A stretch of 64,000 nt of DNA from an uncultured Oscillospiraceae bacterium (GTDB lineage: Bacteria; Bacillota; Clostridia; Oscillospirales; Oscillospiraceae), in the NCBI GenBank assembly GCA_934552825.1, contig CAKTEQ010000004.1:62001-126000 (forward strand). Reading direction: 5' to 3'. Shown here piece after piece: positions 58,045-64,000 of the stretch (position 1 is the first letter of the stretch; every line of letters begins with the position of its first letter). A model generated the notes under the pieces. That model saw only the letters and a program-made list of their open reading frames with translations. It had not been told where the DNA came from and searched no databases. The position numbers were made by a program, and so were the translations under genes.

Positions 58045-59294
58045 TAAAACAGCTGAGAAACAGATTTATCCGTATCGCCACGCTCTCCGTGACCCTTGTG
58101 ATGGTGCTGCTCACCATTATCGTCAATGCCGCGAACTACATCTCCACAAGTTCCGGACTTGACACCATGCTGGACATCATAGCCGAGAATGAGGGCACCA
58201 TCCCCCTGCACAGCGCCCCACTCCCCGAAGCGCCCGGCGGCGAAAACGCTCCGGACTTTTCAAAGCCCGACGGTCCCCTGACACCTGAGTCCCCCTACTC
58301 CACCAGATATTTTTTCATCCGCTATAACGGCAGCGGCGAGCTCATCGGCTCCAACTTTGACCACATTGCGGCCGTCGGCGCGGGAGATGCGGAGACTTAT
58401 CTCGATTTTGCCCTTGAAAAGGGCGAGGGGCGCGGCTATTACTCCGGCTACAAATATCTTATAGTAAAGCACGGGGACGACAGATACATGGCTGTTTTTC
58501 TGGACTGCTACCAGGAGATGCGCGCCGTAAAAATACTGGCGCTCTGTTCCGCCGGTGCGGACGCCGTCTGCATCGCCCTGGTCTATATCCTCGTAGTCCT
58601 GTTTTCCCGCCGCGCCATAGACCCGGTCGTGCGCAGCGCTGAGCAACAGAAACAGTTCATAACCGACGCCGGGCATGAGCTGAAAACACCTATCACCGTC
58701 ATAGCCACGAGTCTCAAGGTCCTGGAGATGGAGACGGGGCCACAAAAATGGATAGACAAAGCCATGGTCCAGACGGAAAAGCTGAAGGATCTCGTAAACT
58801 CGCTCGTCACCCTATCCCGCATGGACGAGGAGCAGTCACCCCTCAGGTTTGAGGATTTCGACATCAGCGAGAGCATAGCGGAAACGGCGGAGTCCTTCCG
58901 GGATCACGCCCTCTCCAGGGGGCATGAGCTGCACTGTGATATCCAGTCTGAGCTTAAATACCGGGGCGACGAGTACGCCGTGCGGCAGCTCGTGTCCATT
59001 TTGCTTGACAACGCCGTCAAGTATGCCGCCCCAGGCTCCGTCATTGACCTGTCTTTTAAAAAGAGCCGCCGCGGCGTAACTCTGCGGACAGGCAATTTCT
59101 GCGGAAGCCTCCCTGATGGCGACCTGAACAAGCTTTTTGACCGCTTTTACAGGCCCGACAGCGCCCGCAATTCCGCGGACGGCGGCTTCGGCATAGGACT
59201 CTCCATAGCCCGCAGCATCGCTCAGGGGCACAGAGGCTCCATCCGCGCCGGGAAAAACAGCAATTACATAGAATTCACAGCGGAGCTGAGATAA
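58041..59294 (+). CDS. Sensor histidine kinase
   Basis: A 417-residue membrane kinase. Two helices (about residues 13-34 and 170-190) bracket an external sensor domain of some 135 residues that contains a Pro-rich segment (residues 60-85) and no named fold. There is no HAMP domain. The H-box is DAGHELKTPITVIATS with His212; the N-box reads LVSILLDNAVKYAAPGS. The G1 region is short and atypical (RTGNFCGSLPDGD), while DGGFGIGLSIARSIAQGH forms the G2 box. Partner of the overlapping response regulator. Confidence 0.93.
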   Translation: MIKQLRNRFIRIATLSVTLVMVLLTIIVNAANYISTSSGLDTMLDIIAENEGTIPLHSAPLPEAPGGENAPDFSKPDGPLTPESPYSTRYFFIRYNGSGELIGSNFDHIAAVGAGDAETYLDFALEKGEGRGYYSGYKYLIVKHGDDRYMAVFLDCYQEMRAVKILALCSAGADAVCIALVYILVVLFSRRAIDPVVRSAEQQKQFITDAGHELKTPITVIATSLKVLEMETGPQKWIDKAMVQTEKLKDLVNSLVTLSRMDEEQSPLRFEDFDISESIAETAESFRDHALSRGHELHCDIQSELKYRGDEYAVRQLVSILLDNAVKYAAPGSVIDLSFKKSRRGVTLRTGNFCGSLPDGDLNKLFDRFYRPDSARNSADGGFGIGLSIARSIAQGHRGSIRAGKNSNYIEFTAELR

Positions 59295-59301
59295 TAAGCA
59301 G

Positions 59302-59334
59302 AACGGACGCGGCATATTGCCGCGTCCGTTTTTT
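59302..59334. terminator. Terminator after the kinase gene, shared with the LysR gene
   Basis: ACGGACGCGGC and GCCGCGTCCGT form an 11-bp stem followed by TTTTTT. Confidence 0.95.
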
Positions 59335-59335
59335 A

Positions 59336-60208
59336 CTATACATTATAGTATTTTAGGAATTCTCCAAGTGCCGGATTTGTATTTTCCTCGCTCCAGCAGA
59401 GGGAAATATCGTAGCTCAGGTCATAATCTGATATTGTCAGGAGCCTGCAATTTTTTATTCTCTCCTCCGCAAATACCCGTGACATTATCGATATTCCATC
59501 CCCGATACGGGTGTGCAGCACCATGTCATCCACTCCCTCGCATATGACCTTGCCGGGAATGGTGTCTATGGCATTTTCTATCTGGGTGATCATCTCGTTG
59601 CTCCCCGCAACACTGTTCTGCTTCAGTAGGAACACTCTCTCATTCTTTATATCGGCCAGAGGGATACTGCCCAGCTCCGCAAACAGATGGTCCTCAGGCA
59701 CCACTATACATAGCTCGTCACGCCCCAGGGGAATGGTTTTCAGAGCCTTCTTCTCAGGTGCGTCGAATGCAAAGATAAGACCCGCGTCTGTGTCCCCTGA
59801 TATTATTGATTTGACTATCTCCTCGCCCACATTGGAATCTACCTCGAAATCCATCTCCGGGTGCTGCCGCTTGAAATCACGCACCTGCTCAAAAATATAT
59901 GGCATTGAGCTTTCGAACACCATCAGCCTGAGCTTGCCCGTCTTGCCGCTGTCCGTGCGCTGGGTCTTGCGGACAAGGGCTTCGAGGCTGTCGATAATGG
60001 TCGTCGCTTCGGAATAGAATGTCTCCCCCGCCGCTGTCAGCCCGAAGACCCGGTTGCCTCTTTTTATGAGATGCACGTTTAGGCTCTTCTCAAGGTCCAG
60101 CATATGCCGGCTCAGCGCCGACTGGCTTATATAAAGGTATTCCGCCGCCTTTGTAAAGCTCCCCAGCTTCGCTATAACGCAGAATTCTCGTATCTGGTCT
60201 ATGGTCAT
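59336..60208 (-). CDS. LysR-family transcriptional regulator (first of two)
   Basis: A 290-residue regulator. The N-terminal helix-turn-helix reads FCVIAKLGSFTKAAEYLYIS and QSALSRHMLDLEKSL. The effector domain is a periplasmic-binding fold from residue 90. GGAGG lies 7 nt before the ATG. It is divergent from the first substrate-binding lipoprotein gene and is therefore its likely regulator. A T-N11-A motif lies at 60296-60308 in the shared intergenic region. A paralogue of the same length is encoded at 62940-63812. Confidence 0.94.
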   Translation of the reverse strand: MTIDQIREFCVIAKLGSFTKAAEYLYISQSALSRHMLDLEKSLNVHLIKRGNRVFGLTAAGETFYSEATTIIDSLEALVRKTQRTDSGKTGKLRLMVFESSMPYIFEQVRDFKRQHPEMDFEVDSNVGEEIVKSIISGDTDAGLIFAFDAPEKKALKTIPLGRDELCIVVPEDHLFAELGSIPLADIKNERVFLLKQNSVAGSNEMITQIENAIDTIPGKVICEGVDDMVLHTRIGDGISIMSRVFAEERIKNCRLLTISDYDLSYDISLCWSEENTNPALGEFLKYYNV

Positions 60209-60283
60209 GCAAATTCCTCCGTGAGCACTGAATTTAATATATTATGTCACATTCCCGGCCTATGGTCAAATGCGCACCACTGC

Positions 60284-60353
60284 CTTTATGATATTTGTGC
60301 ATAACGCATCCCAATTCCAGCATTTGATTTAGCATTATGTACAATGTTATCAT
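60284..60353 (+). promoter_or_regulatory. Promoter and upstream box of the first substrate-binding gene
   Basis: TTGATT (60324-60329), 18 nt, TATCAT (60348-60353). A 29-nt box at 60284-60312 (CTTTATGATATTTG, then TGCATAACGCATCCC) contains a T-N11-A LysR-type motif and recurs with three changes before the second gene at the same distance from its -35. Confidence 0.7.
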
Positions 60354-60399
60354 GTCCTTGCCCCACAAATTTGTAGATAACTTTTAGGAGGAACATCAA

Positions 60400-61500
60400 A
60401 TGAAAGGAATCTTGGCAATTATTCTCGCCCTTGCAATTCTGCTCTCCCTGGCGTCCCTGGCAGCCTGCGGCGACAAGAAGGAAGAGCCAAAGCCCGCCGA
60501 CACGAAGCAGACTGAAGAAAACGCTCCCTCCGCCGAGGAAGAAATAACGGTGGAAGTCCTGAAGGCTTCCAGGAACAACGAGTACGTTTTCGAAAAGCTG
60601 GAAGCCGGCTGGAAAATGGATCTGGCTTACATGGCTCAGAACGACAACTATTTCGTCTCCACGCAGCTCATGGGCGACGCCATGAACCAGATGGCTGAAT
60701 TCGGCTTCACGAACACATACTACGCCGCCCCGGACAGCAACATCTCTGAACAGATAAGCCAGCTCGAGACTCTTGTCACGGCGGGTGAGGTCTGCGGCAT
60801 ATTTATCCAGACGGGCGACCCCGCCGCTATCCAGGATTACGTTGAAGCCGCCCAGGACGAGGGCATCACCGTTGTCATTTACGGCATTTACACAGATTAC
60901 GACACTATCGTCGCCACCGTCGACAACTACGAGTGCGGCATCGGTGCCGCGAAGATGGCTTCCGCCTGGATCGACTATAAGTATCCCGACGCGGGCCCCG
61001 GCGACATCAAGACTGCTATCACAGGCGCTCTTCGCCACGCCGGTCTTGTGAGTATGTACGAGGGCTTCCAGGCGGGCGCCGCCCTTGATGAGAGAATGGA
61101 CGTCGTGTTCATGGACGACGCCACCACCACTGTGGAAGATGGCTACAACACAGCTCAGAACGCCCTCATGGCTGACCCTGACATCCGCGTATTCATCTCT
61201 TATCAGATGTCCGCGGCTCTGGGCATCAACAACTACCTTGAAGCTGCCGGCGTCGATATGAGCGAGTACGGCATCTTCACTACGTCTGTGGATGATTCCA
61301 CTGAGGCTATGCTGGCTGCTGCCGCTGAGGGCAAGGGCTCCATCCAGGGCACCATCGCCGCCGGTTCCGGCGTTGCGGATACTATGGTCCAGACCATGCT
61401 GGGCGCGCTCCGGGGCGAGATCCCCATCGGCACAACTATCCACGACCCCATGGTGGCCCTTACAACATCCACCTTCTCCTGCGACTGGAGTATCGGCTGA
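60400..61500 (+). CDS. Sugar-type substrate-binding lipoprotein (copy 1)
   Basis: A 366-residue ABC-type solute-binding protein. Lipobox LAAC at residue 23 is followed by an acidic linker (KPADTKQTEEN) and a periplasmic-binding domain of the type 1 sugar class: VTAGEVCGIFIQTGDPAAIQ, VVIYGIYTDYDTIVATVDNY, GIGAAKMASAWIDYKYPDAG, and NALMADPDIRVFISYQMSAA, ending with GTIAAGSGVADTMVQ. The ligand is unknown. No permease or ATPase gene lies nearby. It is 88% identical to the next gene (322 of 366 positions by hand count, no gaps). AGGAGG lies 8-9 nt before the ATG. Confidence 0.92.
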   Translation: MKGILAIILALAILLSLASLAACGDKKEEPKPADTKQTEENAPSAEEEITVEVLKASRNNEYVFEKLEAGWKMDLAYMAQNDNYFVSTQLMGDAMNQMAEFGFTNTYYAAPDSNISEQISQLETLVTAGEVCGIFIQTGDPAAIQDYVEAAQDEGITVVIYGIYTDYDTIVATVDNYECGIGAAKMASAWIDYKYPDAGPGDIKTAITGALRHAGLVSMYEGFQAGAALDERMDVVFMDDATTTVEDGYNTAQNALMADPDIRVFISYQMSAALGINNYLEAAGVDMSEYGIFTTSVDDSTEAMLAAAAEGKGSIQGTIAAGSGVADTMVQTMLGALRGEIPIGTTIHDPMVALTTSTFSCDWSIG

Positions 61501-61520
61501 TATCTCCGCAAATCTACAAC

Positions 61521-61559
61521 AAATATACCCCCGGGTTTTACACCCCGGGGGTATATTTT
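61521..61559 (+). terminator. Terminator between the two substrate-binding genes
   Basis: AAATATACCCCCGGG and CCCGGGGGTATATTT form a 15-bp stem with an 8-nt loop; each copy is thus its own transcription unit. Confidence 0.93.
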
Positions 61560-61593
61560 CACCATCCTTCAATGATACTGCCCCAAAACAGCT

Positions 61594-61663
61594 CTTTATG
61601 ATATTTGCGCATAGCGCGTCCCGCTTTTGATATTTGATTTGCCACTATGCACAATGCTATTAT
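61594..61663 (+). promoter_or_regulatory. Promoter and upstream box of the second substrate-binding gene
   Basis: TTGATT (61634-61639), 18 nt, TATTAT (61658-61663). The 29-nt box at 61594-61622 matches the one before the first gene at 26 of 29 positions. The T-N11-A motif has lost its final A here. Confidence 0.7.
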
Positions 61664-61709
61664 GTGTTTAGTCAATTTATTTGGCAATATTTCTTAGGAG
61701 GAACATCAA

Positions 61710-62810
61710 ATGAAAAAAATCCTGGCAATTCTTCTCGCGCTGGTAATGCTGCTCTCCCTGGCATCCCTGGCAGCCTGCGGCGACAAGAAGGAAGAGACAA
61801 AACCCGCCGACACCGAGCAGGGTGAAGAGACAACGCCTCCCGCTGACGGCGAGATAACAGAAGAAATCCTGAAGGCTTCCAAGAACAACGAGTACGTTTT
61901 CGAAAAGCTGGAAGCGGGCTGGGAGATGGATCTGGCTTACATGGCTCAGAACGACAACTACTTCGTGGCGACTCAGCTCATGGGCGACGCTATGAACCAG
62001 ATGGCTGAATTTGGCTTCAACAATACATACTACGCTGCTGCCGGCGAGAATATCGCAGAGCAGATCAGCCAGATGGAAACTCTGGTCACGGCGGGCGAGG
62101 TATGCGGTATCTTTGTCCAGACAGGCGATCCCGCTGCTATCCAGGACGTTGTTGAGGCAGCTCAGGACGCCGGCATCTCTGTCGTTATTTACGGTATCTA
62201 CACAGATTACGACACTATCATCGCAACTGTTGACAACTACGAGTGCGGCATCGGCGCCGCGAAGATGGCCTCCGCCTGGATCGACTATAAGTATCCTGAC
62301 GCGGGCCCCGGCGACATCAAGACAGCTATCACAGGCTCGATCATGATGGCTCCCCTTGTAGAGATGTATGAGGGCTTCCAGGCGGGCGCTGCTCTCGACG
62401 AGAGAATGGACGTAGTATTCATGGACAACAACACCATGTCCATCGAGGACGGCTACAACACAGCGCAGAACGCCCTCATGGCTGACCCCGACATCCGCGT
62501 GTTCATCTCCTACCAGATGTCCGCGGCTCTGGGCATCAACAACTACCTTGAGGCTGCCGGAGTCGATATGAGCGAGTACGGTATCTTTACTACTTCTGTA
62601 GACGATTCCACAGAGGCTATGCTGGCAGCCGCCGCTGAGGGCAAGGGCTCCATCCAGGGCACCATCGCCGCCGGTTCCGGCGTCGCGGACACAATGGTCC
62701 AGGCTATGCTGGGCGCGCTCCGTGGTGAGATCCCTCTGGGCACGACTATCCTCGACCCCATGATAGCCCTTACAGCATCCACCTTCTCCTGCGATTGGAG
62801 CATCGGCTGA
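61710..62810 (+). CDS. Sugar-type substrate-binding lipoprotein (copy 2)
   Basis: A 366-residue paralogue of the preceding gene, colinear without gaps. Lipobox LAAC at residue 23. Changes cluster in the linker after the lipid anchor and in two short patches of the binding domain: GALRHAGLVS becomes GSIMMAPLVE, and DDATTTVED becomes DNNTMSIED. Those patches could line the ligand site, so the copies may differ in ligand preference; that is inference. Shared AGGAGG ribosome-binding site. No transporter membrane components in the window. Confidence 0.92.
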   Translation: MKKILAILLALVMLLSLASLAACGDKKEETKPADTEQGEETTPPADGEITEEILKASKNNEYVFEKLEAGWEMDLAYMAQNDNYFVATQLMGDAMNQMAEFGFNNTYYAAAGENIAEQISQMETLVTAGEVCGIFVQTGDPAAIQDVVEAAQDAGISVVIYGIYTDYDTIIATVDNYECGIGAAKMASAWIDYKYPDAGPGDIKTAITGSIMMAPLVEMYEGFQAGAALDERMDVVFMDNNTMSIEDGYNTAQNALMADPDIRVFISYQMSAALGINNYLEAAGVDMSEYGIFTTSVDDSTEAMLAAAAEGKGSIQGTIAAGSGVADTMVQAMLGALRGEIPLGTTILDPMIALTASTFSCDWSIG

Positions 62811-62825
62811 TATTCACCCGACAAC

Positions 62826-62863
62826 AGAGAGCCTTGCGGCAGCCGCCGCAAGGCTCTCTTTTT
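62826..62863 (+). terminator. Terminator after the second substrate-binding gene
   Basis: AGAGAGCCTTGCGGC and GCCGCAAGGCTCTCT form a 15-bp stem with a 4-nt loop followed by TTTTT. Confidence 0.96.
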
Positions 62864-62939
62864 CATGTCCCGTGATTCTATCACAATGCTGCTGTTTTGT
62901 AAAATGGGTTTTTCGGGCAGTATCACCCGTTTTTTGCGT

Positions 62940-63812
62940 TCAGTCCCGAAAATAGGCGAGAAACTCATCCAAAACCGGGTTATTGTTGTCCTCCCGCCAG
63001 CACAGACTCAGGTCATACCCCGTCGCGTAATCGCTTATACCCAAGATGCGGCAGTCACCCGCCCGCTCCTGGGCGATTATTCTTGGCAGTATCGAGATGC
63101 CGTCCCCAAGGCGGGTGTGGAGTATCATGCTGTCCACGCTGTCCTGTATGACAAATTCAACTCTCCGCCCGGAGGTATATCCCAGAAGATCCATCGTCTC
63201 CAGAAGCATCGGTATCTTCTTCGGCTGGAGCGCCAGCACGTTCTCCTCCCCGATGCTGGACAGTGCCACCGTACTGTAGGACGCGAGGCGGTGGTCATTG
63301 GGCACCACGACGCAAAGGTCGTCCCGCCCCACTGTGATCTGCTTCACTCCCCGGCACGGCGGCACCTCAAAGGAAAACACAAGCCCGATATCCAACTCTC
63401 CCGCCACGATTTTCTCCACTATTTCCGTATTGTCGGCAGTTGTTATCCGGCAGTTGATCTCACTGTTTCTCCGGCGGAACTCCCTTATGCGCTCGAACAC
63501 ATAGGGAATATGCGGGCTGAAGGAGGCGATGCTCAGTTCGCCGATCTTCCCTCGGCTCACCTGCTGCGTCTTGATCTTTATAGCCTCCGCCCTGCGCAAA
63601 AGGTCTCTCATTTCCGTGTAAAAGACCTTTCCCGCCTCCGTCAGTTCAAGCACGCGGTTGTCACGGCGCATAAGCTGCACGCCCAGGCTGCTCTCCAGGT
63701 CCGATATATGGCGGCTCAGAGTAGATTGGCTTACATAGAGGTACTCCGCCGCCTTCGTGAAGTTTTCAAGCCGCGCCACAACACAGAACTCCTCGATCTG
63801 TTCAAAGGTCAT
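62940..63812 (-). CDS. LysR-family transcriptional regulator (second of two)
   Basis: A 290-residue regulator similar along its whole length to the one at 59336. The helix-turn-helix reads FCVVARLENFTKAAEYLYVS and QSTLSRHISDLESSL; the effector domain includes VGRDDLCVVVPNDHRL and TRLGDGISILPRIIAQERAG. The ATG at 63812 lies 6-8 nt after AAGGAGGG; a further 50 codons upstream are open but lack a start signal and would overlap the divergent promoter. It probably controls the gene that begins at 63985. Confidence 0.94.
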   Translation of the reverse strand: MTFEQIEEFCVVARLENFTKAAEYLYVSQSTLSRHISDLESSLGVQLMRRDNRVLELTEAGKVFYTEMRDLLRRAEAIKIKTQQVSRGKIGELSIASFSPHIPYVFERIREFRRRNSEINCRITTADNTEIVEKIVAGELDIGLVFSFEVPPCRGVKQITVGRDDLCVVVPNDHRLASYSTVALSSIGEENVLALQPKKIPMLLETMDLLGYTSGRRVEFVIQDSVDSMILHTRLGDGISILPRIIAQERAGDCRILGISDYATGYDLSLCWREDNNNPVLDEFLAYFRD

Positions 63813-63907
63813 GCTATCCCTCCTTGCGGTTTTATTATCCCATATTCCCCGCTCCCGGTCAAATCCCTTTCCCTTCAATTCCTGCATGATACCTCCCGGT
63901 CTCCGGA

Positions 63908-63937
63908 TTGGACTATGGCAGTCGCCGCTGATACAAT
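63908..63937 (+). promoter_or_regulatory. Promoter of the gene entering at the right edge
   Basis: TTGGAC, 18 nt, TACAAT, divergent from the second LysR gene. Unlike the two substrate-binding promoters, no copy of the 29-nt box is present. Confidence 0.6.
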
Positions 63938-63984
63938 CCAGGCGTAGTAATGCCAAAAACACTTTTTCAGGAGGTATAACAATT

Positions 63985-64000
63985 ATGGGAAATCAGAGCT
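63985..64000 (+). CDS. Start of an unidentified gene (five codons)
   Basis: ATG 8 nt after AGGAGG, then the codons for Gly-Asn-Gln-Ser before the window ends. Too short to identify. Its promoter and its position opposite a LysR gene suggest a regulated target. Confidence 0.6.

Noticed and set aside
1..64000. CRISPR arrays, insertion sequences, prophage or attachment sites
   Set aside because: No regularly spaced direct repeats, transposase or integrase motifs were seen; the two tRNA genes have no duplicated 3' ends nearby.

Overview
The window looks like a chromosomal segment from a GC-rich, spore-forming, strictly anaerobic Firmicute. Evidence for this is the set of spoIID, spoIIP and bofA, a full ctsR-mcsA-mcsB-clpC heat-shock operon, a CIRCE element, a LexA with a Bacillus-type box, small 2[4Fe-4S] ferredoxins, two butyrate kinases, and meso-diaminopimelate dehydrogenase. 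A butyrate-producing gut clostridium of the Oscillospiraceae type is my best guess. That placement is inference from gene content and base composition, not from a marker-gene search.

Layout. 1-10 kb: the start of thyA (leftward, cut by the window edge), htpG under a perfect CIRCE element, and a leftward 2,403-residue cyclic beta-1,2-glucan synthase-like enzyme. 10-14.6 kb: the translation and RNA-maturation block ylxM-ffh-rpsP-khpA-rimM-trmD-rsmA. 14.6-17 kb: two tandem butyrate kinases. 17-19.9 kb: two lipoproteins, then tRNA-Leu immediately followed by ddh. 19.9-24 kb: a trypsin-like protease fused through a membrane helix to a pseudokinase remnant, an integral-membrane acyltransferase-family protein, a TIM-barrel protein and an alpha/beta hydrolase. 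24-30.7 kb: glpK-udg, cysK-mnmA preceded by a short Cys-Cys leader ORF, secG, lexA, a cytidine deaminase and a lipoprotein. 30.7-35.3 kb: clpC, mcsB, mcsA, ctsR with two CtsR boxes. 35.5-42.4 kb: ferredoxin, tRNA/rRNA methyltransferases, spoIIP-spoIID, an NMO/FabK-type flavoenzyme, pepD and tRNA-Gly. 42.5-49 kb: a lipoprotein, a YitT protein, a type II topoisomerase pair (parE/parC-like) and a candidate structured RNA. 49.2-53.4 kb: yaaL-bofA, the membrane pyrophosphatase hppA and an AI-2E-type exporter. 53.4-59.3 kb: an EFR1-type ferredoxin protein, then a divergent locus joining a secreted beta-helix lipoprotein to a VTC polyphosphate polymerase, a DUF4956 membrane protein and a two-component system. 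59.3-64 kb: two LysR regulators around two nearly identical substrate-binding lipoproteins, and the first codons of another gene.

The most unusual content is the 54.3-59.3 kb locus. Its divergent intergenic region carries four CTAAAG-like half-sites, two per side on 11-bp spacing in mirror orientation, each side ending 10 bp from its own TATTAT -10 element. This is the architecture expected of a PhoB/OmpR-class activator, and such a regulator is encoded in the same operon. Other items worth a second look are the protease-pseudokinase fusion with an A7 tract at its 3' end, the leader ORF upstream of cysK, the candidate RNA upstream of parE with two mutually exclusive pairings, and the duplicated substrate-binding gene with a duplicated promoter.

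Start codons were chosen mainly from Shine-Dalgarno spacing, so several genes begin downstream of the first possible start. Family assignments rest on motif recognition only; no database search was possible.
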